From: Apium graveolens
Lineage: Eukaryota; Streptophyta; Magnoliopsida; Apiales; Apiaceae
Assembly (NCBI RefSeq): GCF_009905375.1
Contig: NC_133655.1
Span: 165,012,076 to 165,076,075 of the forward strand
Reading direction: 5' to 3'
DNA: 64,000 nt
Positions 1 through 9,860 of the stretch are shown in pieces; within the stretch, counting starts at the first letter, position 1; each line of letters begins with the position of its first letter. The position numbers and the translations under genes were made by a program. The notes below the pieces were generated by a model. It had not been told where the DNA came from. It made no database searches and saw only the letters and a program-made list of their open reading frames with translations.

Positions 1-2119
1 AATTTTTGAAACCCTTATGAATAGTGATTTTGCTGATTATGCTGAGTAAGAAAACTTTTCATACCACACTATGTAGGGGTTCTTTTATTGATCTTCTGAG
101 ATATTATTAGTACCCTATGTGGTATATAAGTGTATGTAAAGATCGTCAGAATCCAAATCCGAACACTTTGATTTTTCCCAAAAATCCACCAGATACCGAA
201 AGAATTGAGTATAAGGTAACAGGAAAAAAGGATTTAAATTCAAGGATTATAAGAGAGGATCATAAAAGGAACATAATGAATTGAGAAAGGTTAAGGGAAC
301 CCAAGTAATAAGATCCCGGGTATGATCCCTCAAACGATAAACGCGAACGAAAGTTAAGCGAATCGTAAAACAAATAAGCGACCAAGAGACAAGCTTGTAC
401 AAGAAGCCAAGGATTGTGACATCATAAAACCACAAGACAAAGACATGTGGCAAATGGATGACATAAGAAAGGTGACATAAGCATGACAAGTGAGATTGTT
501 TTGTTAGTTGATTTGTAGCCAAGCATTACATACCATGGTAAATTCTAAACTAACCAAGCTAACAAAACACCACACAAATACACCAAACAAGCAAAAAAAA
601 TTCATTTTCTCTCTTTTCTTCATGAAGCTCTCGGCTTCTTTCTTAAGAAATGGGAAGTCCAAGCTCCTCCACTTGCTAATGTACAAGGTAATTATCCTAG
701 CTTCTCCTAGTTAAGTTACATACTTCCTAGGAATCTTAGCTTCAAAATCCTTTCCTAGCATTTCCTATAAATCATTCAAGAAGATGGTGAATAGTACTTT
801 CTTGAAATTAATTTTTGTGTTCTTGATTTCTATGAAAGATCAAGCTTGTAGGAGGTGAGATTAAGGCTTCCATGGGCATTCCAAGGATCTTTCATGGATT
901 AAAAGCTTCAAGGAAGGTATAACTCTTCATGATCTTAGTCTTAAGTTTTGTTTTTTGGATTTCCTAATGTTTAGATGATGGGTTAGTGTAATGGGTGTGT
1001 AATCATGTTTAGAGCTTTGTTTAGTAAGTGGTTTTGTTGATTTTGGAGTTAGGAGTGGTACTTGTTGGATTTAAAGTTCTTGGCCACATTTTTGACTTGG
1101 TTTAGATAAATAAGTTGAGATATTGAGTTATGGTTGAATGATATTGTATTCTGGTTGAATGATGGTGGAATGGTGATGATTGTGGGTTGTTAATGAATTG
1201 AATTGGAGTTGTACGAAATTGATAATCGCGTAAACATAGCCGTCGTAATGTCCGATTACCCTAGACTATTTTTGTTCTTAACATCAGGTCCCTAGAACTC
1301 ACTGTTAGGTTTTGACCATTGCCATTATTAGATATTTCATGTTACGAGCTTCGTTTTGATATGTGGTTCGCTTGAATCCGATGTACGGTTTAGGAGAAAC
1401 GACCGTTTTAAGTAACGGCATTTCGTGAACGAACCATTACCCCTCGTCTTACTTTGAAACCTTGGTTAAGGACTTTAAATGACTAATTGGGGTATGAAAC
1501 AATTATGTTAAGTGGATTAGGCAGTTGGTAAGGTACTCGCGAAAGAATCGCCTTAAAACTCTTAATGGTTAATTTATTAAAAATGGTGGAGCCGAGGGTA
1601 CTCGAGCGACTTAAGTGAATCATTAAGCGCAAAAGCGAACGTTAGGGCTCTAATTGGTTAAAGTCTAGTTTCTTTAGCGACCGGGGTTTAATTCCGACTT
1701 ATGTTGTTGTTCATAGGTTATCGGACCCACTCTAAGCTTAAGTCTATCCGGGAACACTCATGCAAGTTTTCTACCCGTTATACTGTTGTTGTGATGTATA
1801 TATGTATATGCATTATCTTGTGATAAGTGCATGAATGATATTAGCAAATCTTGCGATATATTAGAGCATGCTGATATGGTATAGATGCATGTCTCTTTCG
1901 TAATCTTGATATCTAATTGTTGATTCAAATGCTTATAAGTTGCATAATACCTATGCTAGAGATAAGCAGTAGTTGCGTATACCCTTAGTATAGGGGACCC
2001 AAAGGTGAACATATTTCTAAACCGGGAGTCGATGTTCCCGAGTATAATATATATATATATATATAGATATAGTTTTCAAAACTATTAATCGAATAAGGTT
2101 TATTCGATAACTTTATGTT

Positions 2120-2565
2120 ATTTAATGAATATTATTTTGAATATTCATTTGAGGACATAAGAATCCTTTTATTTTATTTAATGAATATTATTTTGAATAT
2201 TCATTCGAGGACTTAAGACTCCGTTTATTTTATTTAATGAATATTATTTTGAATATTCATTCGAGGACTTAAGACTCCGTTTATTTTATTTAATAAATAT
2301 TATTTTGAATATTCATTCGAGGACTTAAGACTCCGTTTATTTTATTTAACGAATATTATCTTCAATATTCATTCGAGGACTTAAGACTCCGTTTATTTTA
2401 GTTAATGAATATTATATTGAATATTCATTCAAGGACTTATGACTCTGTTTATTCTATTTAATGAAAATTATTTTGAATATTCATTCGAGGACTTATGACT
2501 CAGTTTATATTATTTAATGAATATTAATTGAATATTCATTTGAGGACTTATGACTCCGATTATTT
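2120..2565 (+). repeat. 56-bp tandem repeats, 8 copies, in LTR1
   Basis: Units start at 2120, 2176, 2232, 2288, 2344, 2400, 2456 and 2512, an exact 56-bp period with a shorter last unit. Each unit holds an inverted pair, AATGAATATT and AATATTCATT, around a 6-nt loop, followed by a CGAGGACTTAAGACTCCG-type segment. LTR2 has seven copies and LTR3 has none. Confidence 0.95.
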
Positions 2566-3060
2566 ACTAATTAATATTCTGTATTTTATTAAAGAATAAT
2601 GTGTCGATAATCAAACTTATTTTTTATTATTCAAATAAAGATAGTACTTTCGTATAAGTATATCTTTGGTTATTTAATATTCATTTCAAGTATGAGTTTA
2701 AAACTTCTACTTCGATTATTTTTATAAGGATTATCCTTCTGGGAATATTATTTAAACAATAATATTCAGATATTTTCTAATATATCGGGACTGATTTATT
2801 TCATTAAATCAGTATTACTCCAAACATTCTTAAAAATGTTTTCGAGTCTTCAAAATGATTTTAAAAGTTAGAGCGGATTCCAAAACTCATTTTTATATTT
2901 AAGATCCTCCTTTCAAAGGGGATTTAAATACTCGCTCAAAACCTGAGGGATCCGGCTCTGTGGTGTATTTTATATTCGCAACGAGGTTGCTGTTTTGGTA
3001 AATGAATTGATTACTTACCCAACGTTTGGGAAGTAAGTCCATCTATTGAGTCGGCATAAG

Positions 3061-3150
3061 CAACATGGGCTCAGTGGGCGTCCATGAAAGTGTAAGTGGC
3101 TCAGTGAGAGTCCATCAAATACATAAGTGGCTGAGTGGCAGTCTAGCATA
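3061..3150 (+). repeat. About 30-bp direct repeats in LTR1
   Basis: Three diverged units share GTGGCTCAGTG followed by a GTCCATCAAA-like segment, at about 3064, 3093 and 3123. A related set is present in LTR3 at about 20366-20456. The equivalent part of LTR2 is deleted. Confidence 0.75.
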
Positions 3151-4326
3151 AGGTCCTATTGCGGCCAGGGTGATGACCAGTGGGGAATTCGTCCATCTAC
3201 TAGTAGAAAAGGTTACTTATTGGTACCTTTGCCTGATCAGCAAGATATCAGGTTTATGCCAAGGTTTTCTCCTTTCCAAATTCATTGGATATTACAACTC
3301 TGTTTATAATTTTCATAACAGAGGTTTTCAAGGAGTGTATGAAATATATATATATATATAGGTGTGTATATATATATCGGGACTTAATGAAGTATCTCGT
3401 AACTTCATTATTTATAATGATATTTCAAAGATTGAATCTATTCAAGTCTTATCTTGTAGTCTCATCAGTGTGATGAACTTTTGAAACTAATTATAACTTG
3501 AACGGTGGTAGTTCAAGTAGTATTCGGAAAAGATATAAGTATATTGGAGTATCTTGTAACTTCATCTTTTAAACTTATATCTAGTAAATGATTATCTTAT
3601 GCATATCAAAGATTTTCAGAAAAACATTGAGACAAGGTTAGATATATGAGATCACCTTGCTACGATATTTTTATACAGTTATAAACTGGAACTCTGTGTA
3701 TATTATACATGTCAGAGGATTTCAAAGATTGTGAAAAGTATATATGTATGTATATACTGAATATTTTGTGACTTGATCACGTTAAGATATCAACTTGGTT
3801 CATTTCTTTTTTACCAAGACTTTCAACCTTTATGCTCATATATTGTTAATTATTATACATATTATTTCGGTGGGCTTGTTGCTCACCCTTGCTTTCTACT
3901 TCATCACACAACAACAGATAGAAAAGATGAACAGGACCAAGCTTCCAATTCGCAAGCGGTTAGGAAACGTTCCGCAGTTTTGTAGAAGCATTGATGTCGC
4001 CGTAGCCGAGGTAGGAACTACCAATAGGCTAGGCTTTTAACTATTGATGAACCAAACTTATGTATATTATGAATTGTAATAATGGCAAAGAATATGTAAA
4101 TTATTCAGAAACCCTTTTGAGGTGAAATGGTTTATAATTATGGAATAAAATGACTTGTGTTATTTTTGGTTTTCATCTCTGAGACTATAACTTGTGGTGT
4201 GTGTGTGTATATTGTGGGGTCACAGTACGTAGCAGTTGGTTGATTGTTAAGGTTAAGCATTGTTAAGGGAAATGGAACTCATGACAACCCGAATCCCCGA
4301 CCCCGGATTTGGGGGTGTTACAGAAG

Positions 4327-4337
4327 TGGTATCGAGC
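4327..4337 (+). other. Primer-binding site of E1 internal 1
   Basis: TGGTATCGAGC lies 4 bp after the LTR end. It matches the start of the common tRNA-iMet primer site (TGGTATCAGAGC) except for one missing A. The position directly after TGTTACA supports the LTR boundary. Confidence 0.8.
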
Positions 4338-4339
4338 TA

Positions 4340-4737
4340 AGCGTTATAGACCTCAGAGATGATGGGACGTTAAAATAATAAGATCACTAAGATAATAAGA
4401 ACTCTTGCCAAGTTCATAGTCGGACTACCTAACGTAGTACTGACAGTTAAAACCCTTATGGGAACCCTTATAAATAACGTGATAGAAGCATAGTTCGTTA
4501 TCGTATATGGTGGCTGGACTCCGAACCCTGAGGTTGTGGAGCAACAACGCGATGATGTTTTATTACTTATTGTAGATTAGATTGTGGATCCGATAGAGTG
4601 TCCTAACGCGGGACCGGATGATGTTAATATTGAGGATGTAGCGGTTGAGGATGTTGTCCCAGAAGGGATTGTTGCTGAGAAGGATCTCGTGGAGGATCCT
4701 AACAAGACTGAAGAGATAGTCGGTGAGGAATTTATAA
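4340..4737 (+). pseudogene. Leader relic with acidic reading frame (E1 internal 1)
   Basis: Between the primer site and the first pol fragment, one frame is nearly open across about 130 codons and is broken by a few stops. Its second half (open from 4584) is rich in Asp, Glu and Val, with repeats of the VEDVVPE kind. It does not look like the gag core, which is recognisable further downstream. It sits where the undamaged acidic ORF of E2 sits (29976-30299), so it may be a degenerate extra leader ORF, although I see no clear residue-by-residue similarity between the two. The equivalent stretch is missing from internal 2 because of the LTR2/internal 2 deletion. An alternative is a random acidic frame in a decayed untranslated leader. 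Confidence 0.45.
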
Positions 4738-5577
4738 CCATGGTTAGGGCGACTACCAGAGGTAGGATTGGCCGGTCACTACCGAAGGTTTGTTCATGTT
4801 TATAAAGATAGTAGCCCCTTTAACGCGGCTTACTCGTAAGATTGAGAAGTTTGAATGGACAGAGAAACGCGAGAACAACTTTTAAGAACTAAAGAAAAGG
4901 TTGGTAACGGCCCCTATATTGGCGTTGTCGGATGGAAAAAGGAGATTTCGTGATGTGTAGTGACGCTTCACATTAGGAATTAGGGTGCTTCTTATACAGC
5001 ACAACAAGGTAATCGCGTACGCGTCAAGATAATTAAGGGAATATAAAATTCGATATCCCCACCCATGAGCTTGGGCTCGTGGCAATAGTTTTGCCCTAAA
5101 GATTAGAGGCACTACTTATATGGACAAAAGTGCGAGATTTTCACACAGAAAGAGCTCAACATGCGCTAGAGGAGGTGGTTAGAGCTAATCAAGGATTACG
5201 ATTATGAGATTCTTTATCATCCAGGGAAAGCCAAAATGGTGGCTAATGCCCTTAGTATAAAAGAGAGACTCAAGATGAAAATGTCTTTGGGAGAGTTGAT
5301 AAGAGATTTTAAGAAAATGGAAATAGAAGTGAAGGTAACCGGAGCTGGTACCGAAAAGCTGTTTGAGATTGCAATACAACCCGAATTATTGGAGAAGATC
5401 ATATTTTGCCAAAAAAAAGTGATGAATAGAGGCAGAGAACCAATGACCAGAGAAGAGATTAATACCTAGAAAGATGATGAGGGAATAATGAGGTATCCCT
5501 ACAGAATTTGGGTTCCAAATGTTGAAGAGCTTAAGGACTGGATCTTAGATGAAAGTCATAGTTCGAGGAATAAGATT
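4738..5577 (+). pseudogene. Pol fragment A: end of RT, RNase H, start of integrase (E1 internal 1)
   Basis: Piecewise translation shows, in order, the RT connection motif (a degraded GYYRRFV), an LTRK..KFEWT segment, the RNase H start (LALPDGK, then a degraded YSDAS), a YASRQL-like motif, the RNase H end (about 5190-5260, YHPGKAKMVANALS) and the N-terminal zinc-finger region of integrase up to about 5577 (REPMTREEINT, then RIWVPNVEELK). Stops and frameshifts occur throughout. The order is odd because this pol segment lies upstream of the recognisable gag core at about 5890. The same order occurs in internal 2, so the arrangement predates the array. It is a chromovirus-type (Tekay/Del-like) pol by motif style. 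Confidence 0.75.
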
Positions 5578-5659
5578 TAGGGCAAACCCTGAATGTGATA
5601 GTCAGGGAGGACGCCATCAAGGTAGAAGGAACCCATAACATAATGAACTAGAAAATGAG

Positions 5660-6140
5660 GATTTAAAACATGTAGGATGACTCCGATTATGGGGAGGATG
5701 AGAAAACATTTCATACTGAGAAAACAGAAGTCGAGCAAGATAGGGAGAACCAGGACGACACTCCTATAGGGAAATTCATGGACATGCCTAAAAAAACTTA
5801 TACTTTTATTCCCAACCACCACCTTGAGGAAACAATGCGGTAGGAAATTCTTTCATGATCTTTAAGTCGCTAAGCTCTCAGAGTTGACCCAGTCGAGGCA
5901 AGAGCCTAGCTAAAGGAAATATAGGAATCATTTGAGATTCTAAATGATTGACGAATCACAAAAGACTATTTTTGTCACTTACCCTCCTAAGAGAGAGGCC
6001 ACCCGTTGGTGAAAGGCAAGAAAGGCACGGAGCCAGAGGTTATAATAAATTGATTAAAGTTCAGAAAATTGTTTTCGGGAAAGTACTTCCCAAGGTTATG
6101 GAGGTAGTGTAAAAGCTTTAGAGCCTGAACAAAAGCGGAC
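5660..6140 (+). pseudogene. Decayed gag core (E1 internal 1)
   Basis: A gag capsid-type domain can be read through stops and frameshifts at about 5890-6110: a DPVEARA..LKEI segment, a degraded AQKT/TYLL segment, and KFRKLFSGKYFP. These match the order seen in the E2 gag (DPVEAHAWLKEIEKAF, then YFPRYM). Upstream (5660-5850) lies an acidic stretch with TPIGKFMDMPKK, presumably the gag N-terminus. No intact frame remains and no CCHC zinc knuckle is visible. The family function would be the virus-like particle coat; this copy cannot make it. Confidence 0.65.
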
Positions 6141-6820
6141 GAGTATGATGAATTATGAACCTAAGTTGTAAAAGTTGTCAAGATTCGTTCTGAGGACACG
6201 AATCCAGAATGACGGGATGTTTAAAATCAATGCTTATGTTGTGTTAGTTCATGTAATGGTTGTAATAGAAATGAAAATAAAAGAATGAAAAGGGAAGGAG
6301 TGTAAAGGTATATAAAGGAAATAGAGTTGAGAAGTGATAAGGGAGTTAGGTATGGGAAACCCTAAGAAACCCTTGCAATAAATATAGAGAAATGTGTCAT
6401 CATTAGCGCGATGGTGACTGATCATGAGATAAATTCAAGGTTTGAAGGCGTAAGCGATACTTATAGTTAATTCCCTTGAAGTTGAGAGTATTCGATGAAA
6501 CTTTGAGATAGATCGATGGATTAATAAGGAAACACGGATGGACTGAGGAGACAGGATAACAAGAATTTAGGAAAATGGGATGAAGGAAGTGACCTTCAAG
6601 AATGTGAAGTATAAGACCGGTGGCTTGATACCCAGAAAGGGAGACGCCAGGTATGAAAGACATCCCAATATTGAGATGACTATTGAGATAACAACAAAAG
6701 TAAATAAGGAATTATTAAGAAGAAGTTCACGTTGAACACGACCAATATCTTCCAGAACATCCCTGTTGTCATTACCAAATTTGGAAAGAAAAGAGGGTAA
6801 CCCTTGTTATCTTTTGAAGG
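6141..6820 (+). other. Decayed gag C-terminus/protease region, no recognisable motif (E1 internal 1)
   Basis: By position this should encode the gag tail and aspartic protease. I find neither a zinc knuckle nor a DSG/DTG protease motif. The sequence is collinear with 14081-14750 of internal 2, which carries a longer AT microsatellite (about 14361-14381). Confidence 0.5.
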
Positions 6821-7470
6821 CCATATGGGTTGACCTCAATTTGAATAAGGATGCTATCGTGAAATTGGTATAGACTATCGAGGTGGGAATGATTGAATAA
6901 GATAATCTATCAAGGATATATGACTTTTATCCATGGAAGGATGCAAGTACCTTTTTAAAGGTGGAATTAAGGATATAACTTCGATAACTTGAGATGAACC
7001 CTAGGGGAATGCATAAAGGTTGGCATTTCACCCTTAATAGGGACATTATGAGTTTGGGTAGTATGGAATGAAGGACTAAAGTAACAACAACCTTTAAAGA
7101 TCAGTAGAGAAATTTTTCAAAAGTAAATAGACAATGGTTCTAGTATTAGTAAAGGGTATTTTTGATATACCCTGTATCTAGGGAATACAGGAGGAACGAT
7201 TCAAGGATAACCTTAGAGGTTTTACAAGGAGAAAGGTAATATTCAAAATTCTCAAGAATAGAAATTTTGATAAAGGAAATATGACGTAATAAAAATAATG
7301 CCAAGTGGGGCACATGTTAAACCATGAAAAAGTGTAGATTAGACCCAACGAAGGTCAAGAATGGTGAAAACAAGAAGGACCCAAGATAAGAGACGTCCTA
7401 AGTTCGATCAGGAGTCAGTCGTGACAATGATTAATCTCTAAAGACTGAGGCAATAACTTATGGAAAAATG
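6821..7470 (+). pseudogene. Decayed reverse transcriptase (E1 internal 1)
   Basis: Fragments read in shifting frames follow the RT order of E2: a degraded CIDYRELN block (about 6865-6885, GIDYRG), GHYEF (about 7045), an ITLEVLQGER segment (about 7210, matching [10 protein letters not shown] of E2), and a DPTKV segment (about 7340, matching DPEKIEV). No intact catalytic FIDD motif is readable. This is the main pol body of the element, downstream of gag as expected. After this block the sequence passes almost directly to the RNase H end, so the RT connection and RNase H core are absent here, whereas they are present in pol fragment A upstream. Confidence 0.55.
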
Positions 7471-7660
7471 GTGGTATTTTTTTTTTACTCATCAGATTTT
7501 AAGGAAAACATCTTCACACAAGCAGTGATTGGAAATGAGGTAGAAAATTTACTTGGAGATCATTCAAACGACATTGATTGTAAGGAAATTTTACTATCAG
7601 GAAAGGCCAAAGAGGTGGCCGACACTTTAAGTGTAAGAGAGCAATTATAGGCGCTCATGC
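7471..7660 (+). pseudogene. RNase H C-terminal remnant (E1 internal 1)
   Basis: A short open stretch carries a GKAKEVADTLSVREQL segment, matching the GKANVVADALSRKE motif that closes RNase H in gypsy elements (seen in E2 at about 26590-26620). It is the second copy of this motif in internal 1; the first is at about 5220-5260. The homologous stretch in internal 2 is at about 15420-15570. Confidence 0.65.
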
Positions 7661-9847
7661 CAGAGGAATACAGTAATGATGGTTGAAGCCATAAAGGTTG
7701 TATTATGGTTTGGAAGATTGACATTCCTTCTGATGACTGTGCATTACCCAACCGTAATAGTAGTTGGTAAAGGTTTAATTCGTGAAATCGCCATGAGCGG
7801 GCAATCTATCTTAGAAGGTCCTATCTTGAGAATAATCCAGGACCATGTTTCAAAAAGGACTAAACGAACCTTTGAGTTAAGTCTTCTATTGAAGGCATAT
7901 GATTAAGAATGGTATTAACCTGCTATCGTTGCTTTGATTGAAACTCTTCTGCAATTTTATCTGCTTGATGTCATGAAAGTACGTCAGGATCTGGAGTGTT
8001 CTTCATGAATTATGAATGGTGATTATGTTACCTCTTTAGAAGGATTTGATACGATATGTATGGACTCCGTATGGTTAGCTATTAAGACTTCATGGAAAAT
8101 GAATGACTACAGTAGGTCAACGGTGGGCCATAGTAATGCATGAATGATTCTGCGAGTAATGAGCCGATTACATACAACCGTGAGAGTTGTATTGGAATGG
8201 ATGTTGAGAGTGAGTACCACTAATCGGGTCGTGGTGGTGTATAAGTTACGATAGATAGACTAATTAAGTCGATTATCTACCTATTGAATACTTATTCTTT
8301 CTTATCAATAGAGAGTCATATTACTATACAAGGAAGGTTGCGGTGCAAGCATAAAATTCTAGTAACGATGATGTCTAGAATGAGATCCCAGATTCGATTT
8401 TCGATGTCGAGGGAGTTTCAAAGGTGATTGTGTATAAGCTCGGGGAAGAGCACGGGTCCATAGAATGATGGACGGAATAGAAAAAATATTTAAGCATGTG
8501 AAATGCGATACGATAATACTGGATATTGATACAGATACATATATTTTGTTCTCCTATGACAAACCTCTATAGTTCAGAGGTAGATTTCAAGCCAGATATT
8601 TGTGGCAGTATTTTTTTTTCATATACAATTCTCTTCAAATTTTTCTTTTCTCTCCTTTTCATTTTGTATAAGCTGAGAAGAACAACCCTTCCAGAAGGGG
8701 AGGTATTGCCGAATGACTATCTATCTGTGTGATAGAAGCCTAGTAGGATACCACGTGTTGTTTAATTGCTTGTCAAGTACTAAAGGCTGGCCACCTTCTG
8801 TACTAACTATGCAATAGAACAAGTGTTCATGATCATAGTGATCTCTCAATAAATTCTTTTACTTCTACGCGAAGGACCAAGCTTTCGAAGATGGAGGCAG
8901 CTAGAGATGAAGTGGTACCAAGTATGGTGGTATTCGGAATGGAAATGCATTCGTGATACTAAGGTTGACGTGGTTATTAAAAAGGTTATAGAATACTAAC
9001 GAGCAAAAGTGTAACCAGTATAGTATTTGGTACGGAAGATAGTAACGATTACGAACTGGAAAAGAGTGGGTATTGAGAAGCAAAAGTTGTAGATCTAGAT
9101 GAGATAGTGAGAGTCTATACAATAGACTTGAAAGAAATTTGGAATGATCACTTAACGCGGATTGAGTTTTCTTACGATAATCGATCGTATGTCAGTATCG
9201 AGGTATCGCCTTATGAGATCCTTGAGGGAAGACAATGTCGATCTCACTTATGATGGGATGAAGTTGTAGAGCGCAAGATTCTCGGACCCGCAGTAGTCCA
9301 AAGGACCAAGGATATCATATATCTAATCAGAGGACGGCTGGTAGTAGCCCAAGATGGACATAAGAAGTATGTTTATTTGACACGAAAGGACAAAGAATAG
9401 GAAGTAGGGGACCTAGTGTTGTTATAGGTATTCCCTTGGAAAGGATGGATGTGGTTCGGAAAGAAAGGAAAGCTAGGCCCACGAATTGTTGGACCCTTGG
9501 ATATATTAAGTCGTATTGGGAAATTAGCATATGAGCTAGCCATACCCCCGAACCGTAGCAAGTTCATAACGTGTTCCATGTATCAATGTTAAGGAAGTGT
9601 AATCGGGATGCCAGATAAATAGGGGCATATGAGCGCATAGACATACAACCAGACGTAACCTATATGGAGCAACCAGGAAGGGTTATAGATTAAAAAAGGA
9701 ACAAGTGCTTAGGAGAAGGGTTATCAAACTAGTCAGAGTTTGATGATAGAACCACAATGTGGGAAAATTTACTGGATAGTTAGAAAGTGCAATGCTAAGA
9801 GAGTATCCCTATTCTTTTTCTATCTGATTCCGGGACGGAATCCTTTT
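7661..9847 (+). pseudogene. Decayed integrase with chromodomain-type tail (E1 internal 1)
   Basis: The first part (7661-8300) is barely readable. At about 8385-8430 a DPRFDF segment followed by a degraded RFW..F block marks the region of the second catalytic aspartate. From about 9140 the C-terminal half is readable for long runs: WNDHLTRIEFSYDNRSY, a PYEILEGRQCRS block (E2 has PPYEMLYGQKCRKP), then KGKLGPRIVGP, IGKLAYELA, and from about 9680 the remnants of a V..LVRVWW..HNVGK.TWE.E chromodomain-like tail, ending just before the polypurine tract. Stops and frameshifts are frequent. An intact version would insert the cDNA into the genome. Confidence 0.75.
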
Positions 9848-9860
9848 AAGGAGGGGAGAC
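9848..9860 (+). other. Polypurine tract of E1 internal 1
   Basis: AAGGAGGGGAGAC abuts LTR2. The preceding GGACGGAATCCTTTT recurs before the E3 polypurine tract on the opposite strand, which ties E1 and E3 to one clade. Confidence 0.85.

Larger units (their letters stand above)
1..4322 (+). mobile_element. E1 array LTR1 (Ty3/gypsy, long LTR, left edge cut by window)
   Basis: The first bases match LTR2 from position 9882 onward, so about 21 bp of this LTR lie outside the window and the full LTR would be about 4.34 kb. It ends TGTTACA at 4322, directly before a primer-binding site. LTR1 and LTR2 align closely over their shared 2.7 kb, while LTR3 is clearly more diverged. The LTR is noncoding; open frames inside it are shared between copies only because the copies are homologous. 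It contains 56-bp tandem repeats, short 30-bp repeats and AT microsatellites (about 2046-2064 and 3342-3360). A pyrimidine-rich stretch near 590-640 may lie in the transcribed leader. I could not place a convincing TATA box. Confidence 0.9.

Noticed and set aside
247..522. 91-codon minus-strand frame in LTR1, also present in LTR2 (10129-10404)
   Set aside because: Shared only because the LTRs are homologous; disrupted in LTR3; antisense to the element and without protein-like features.
2120..2565. Regular repeats resembling a CRISPR array
   Set aside because: Units are contiguous with no unique spacers, the genome is eukaryotic and the array is inside an LTR.
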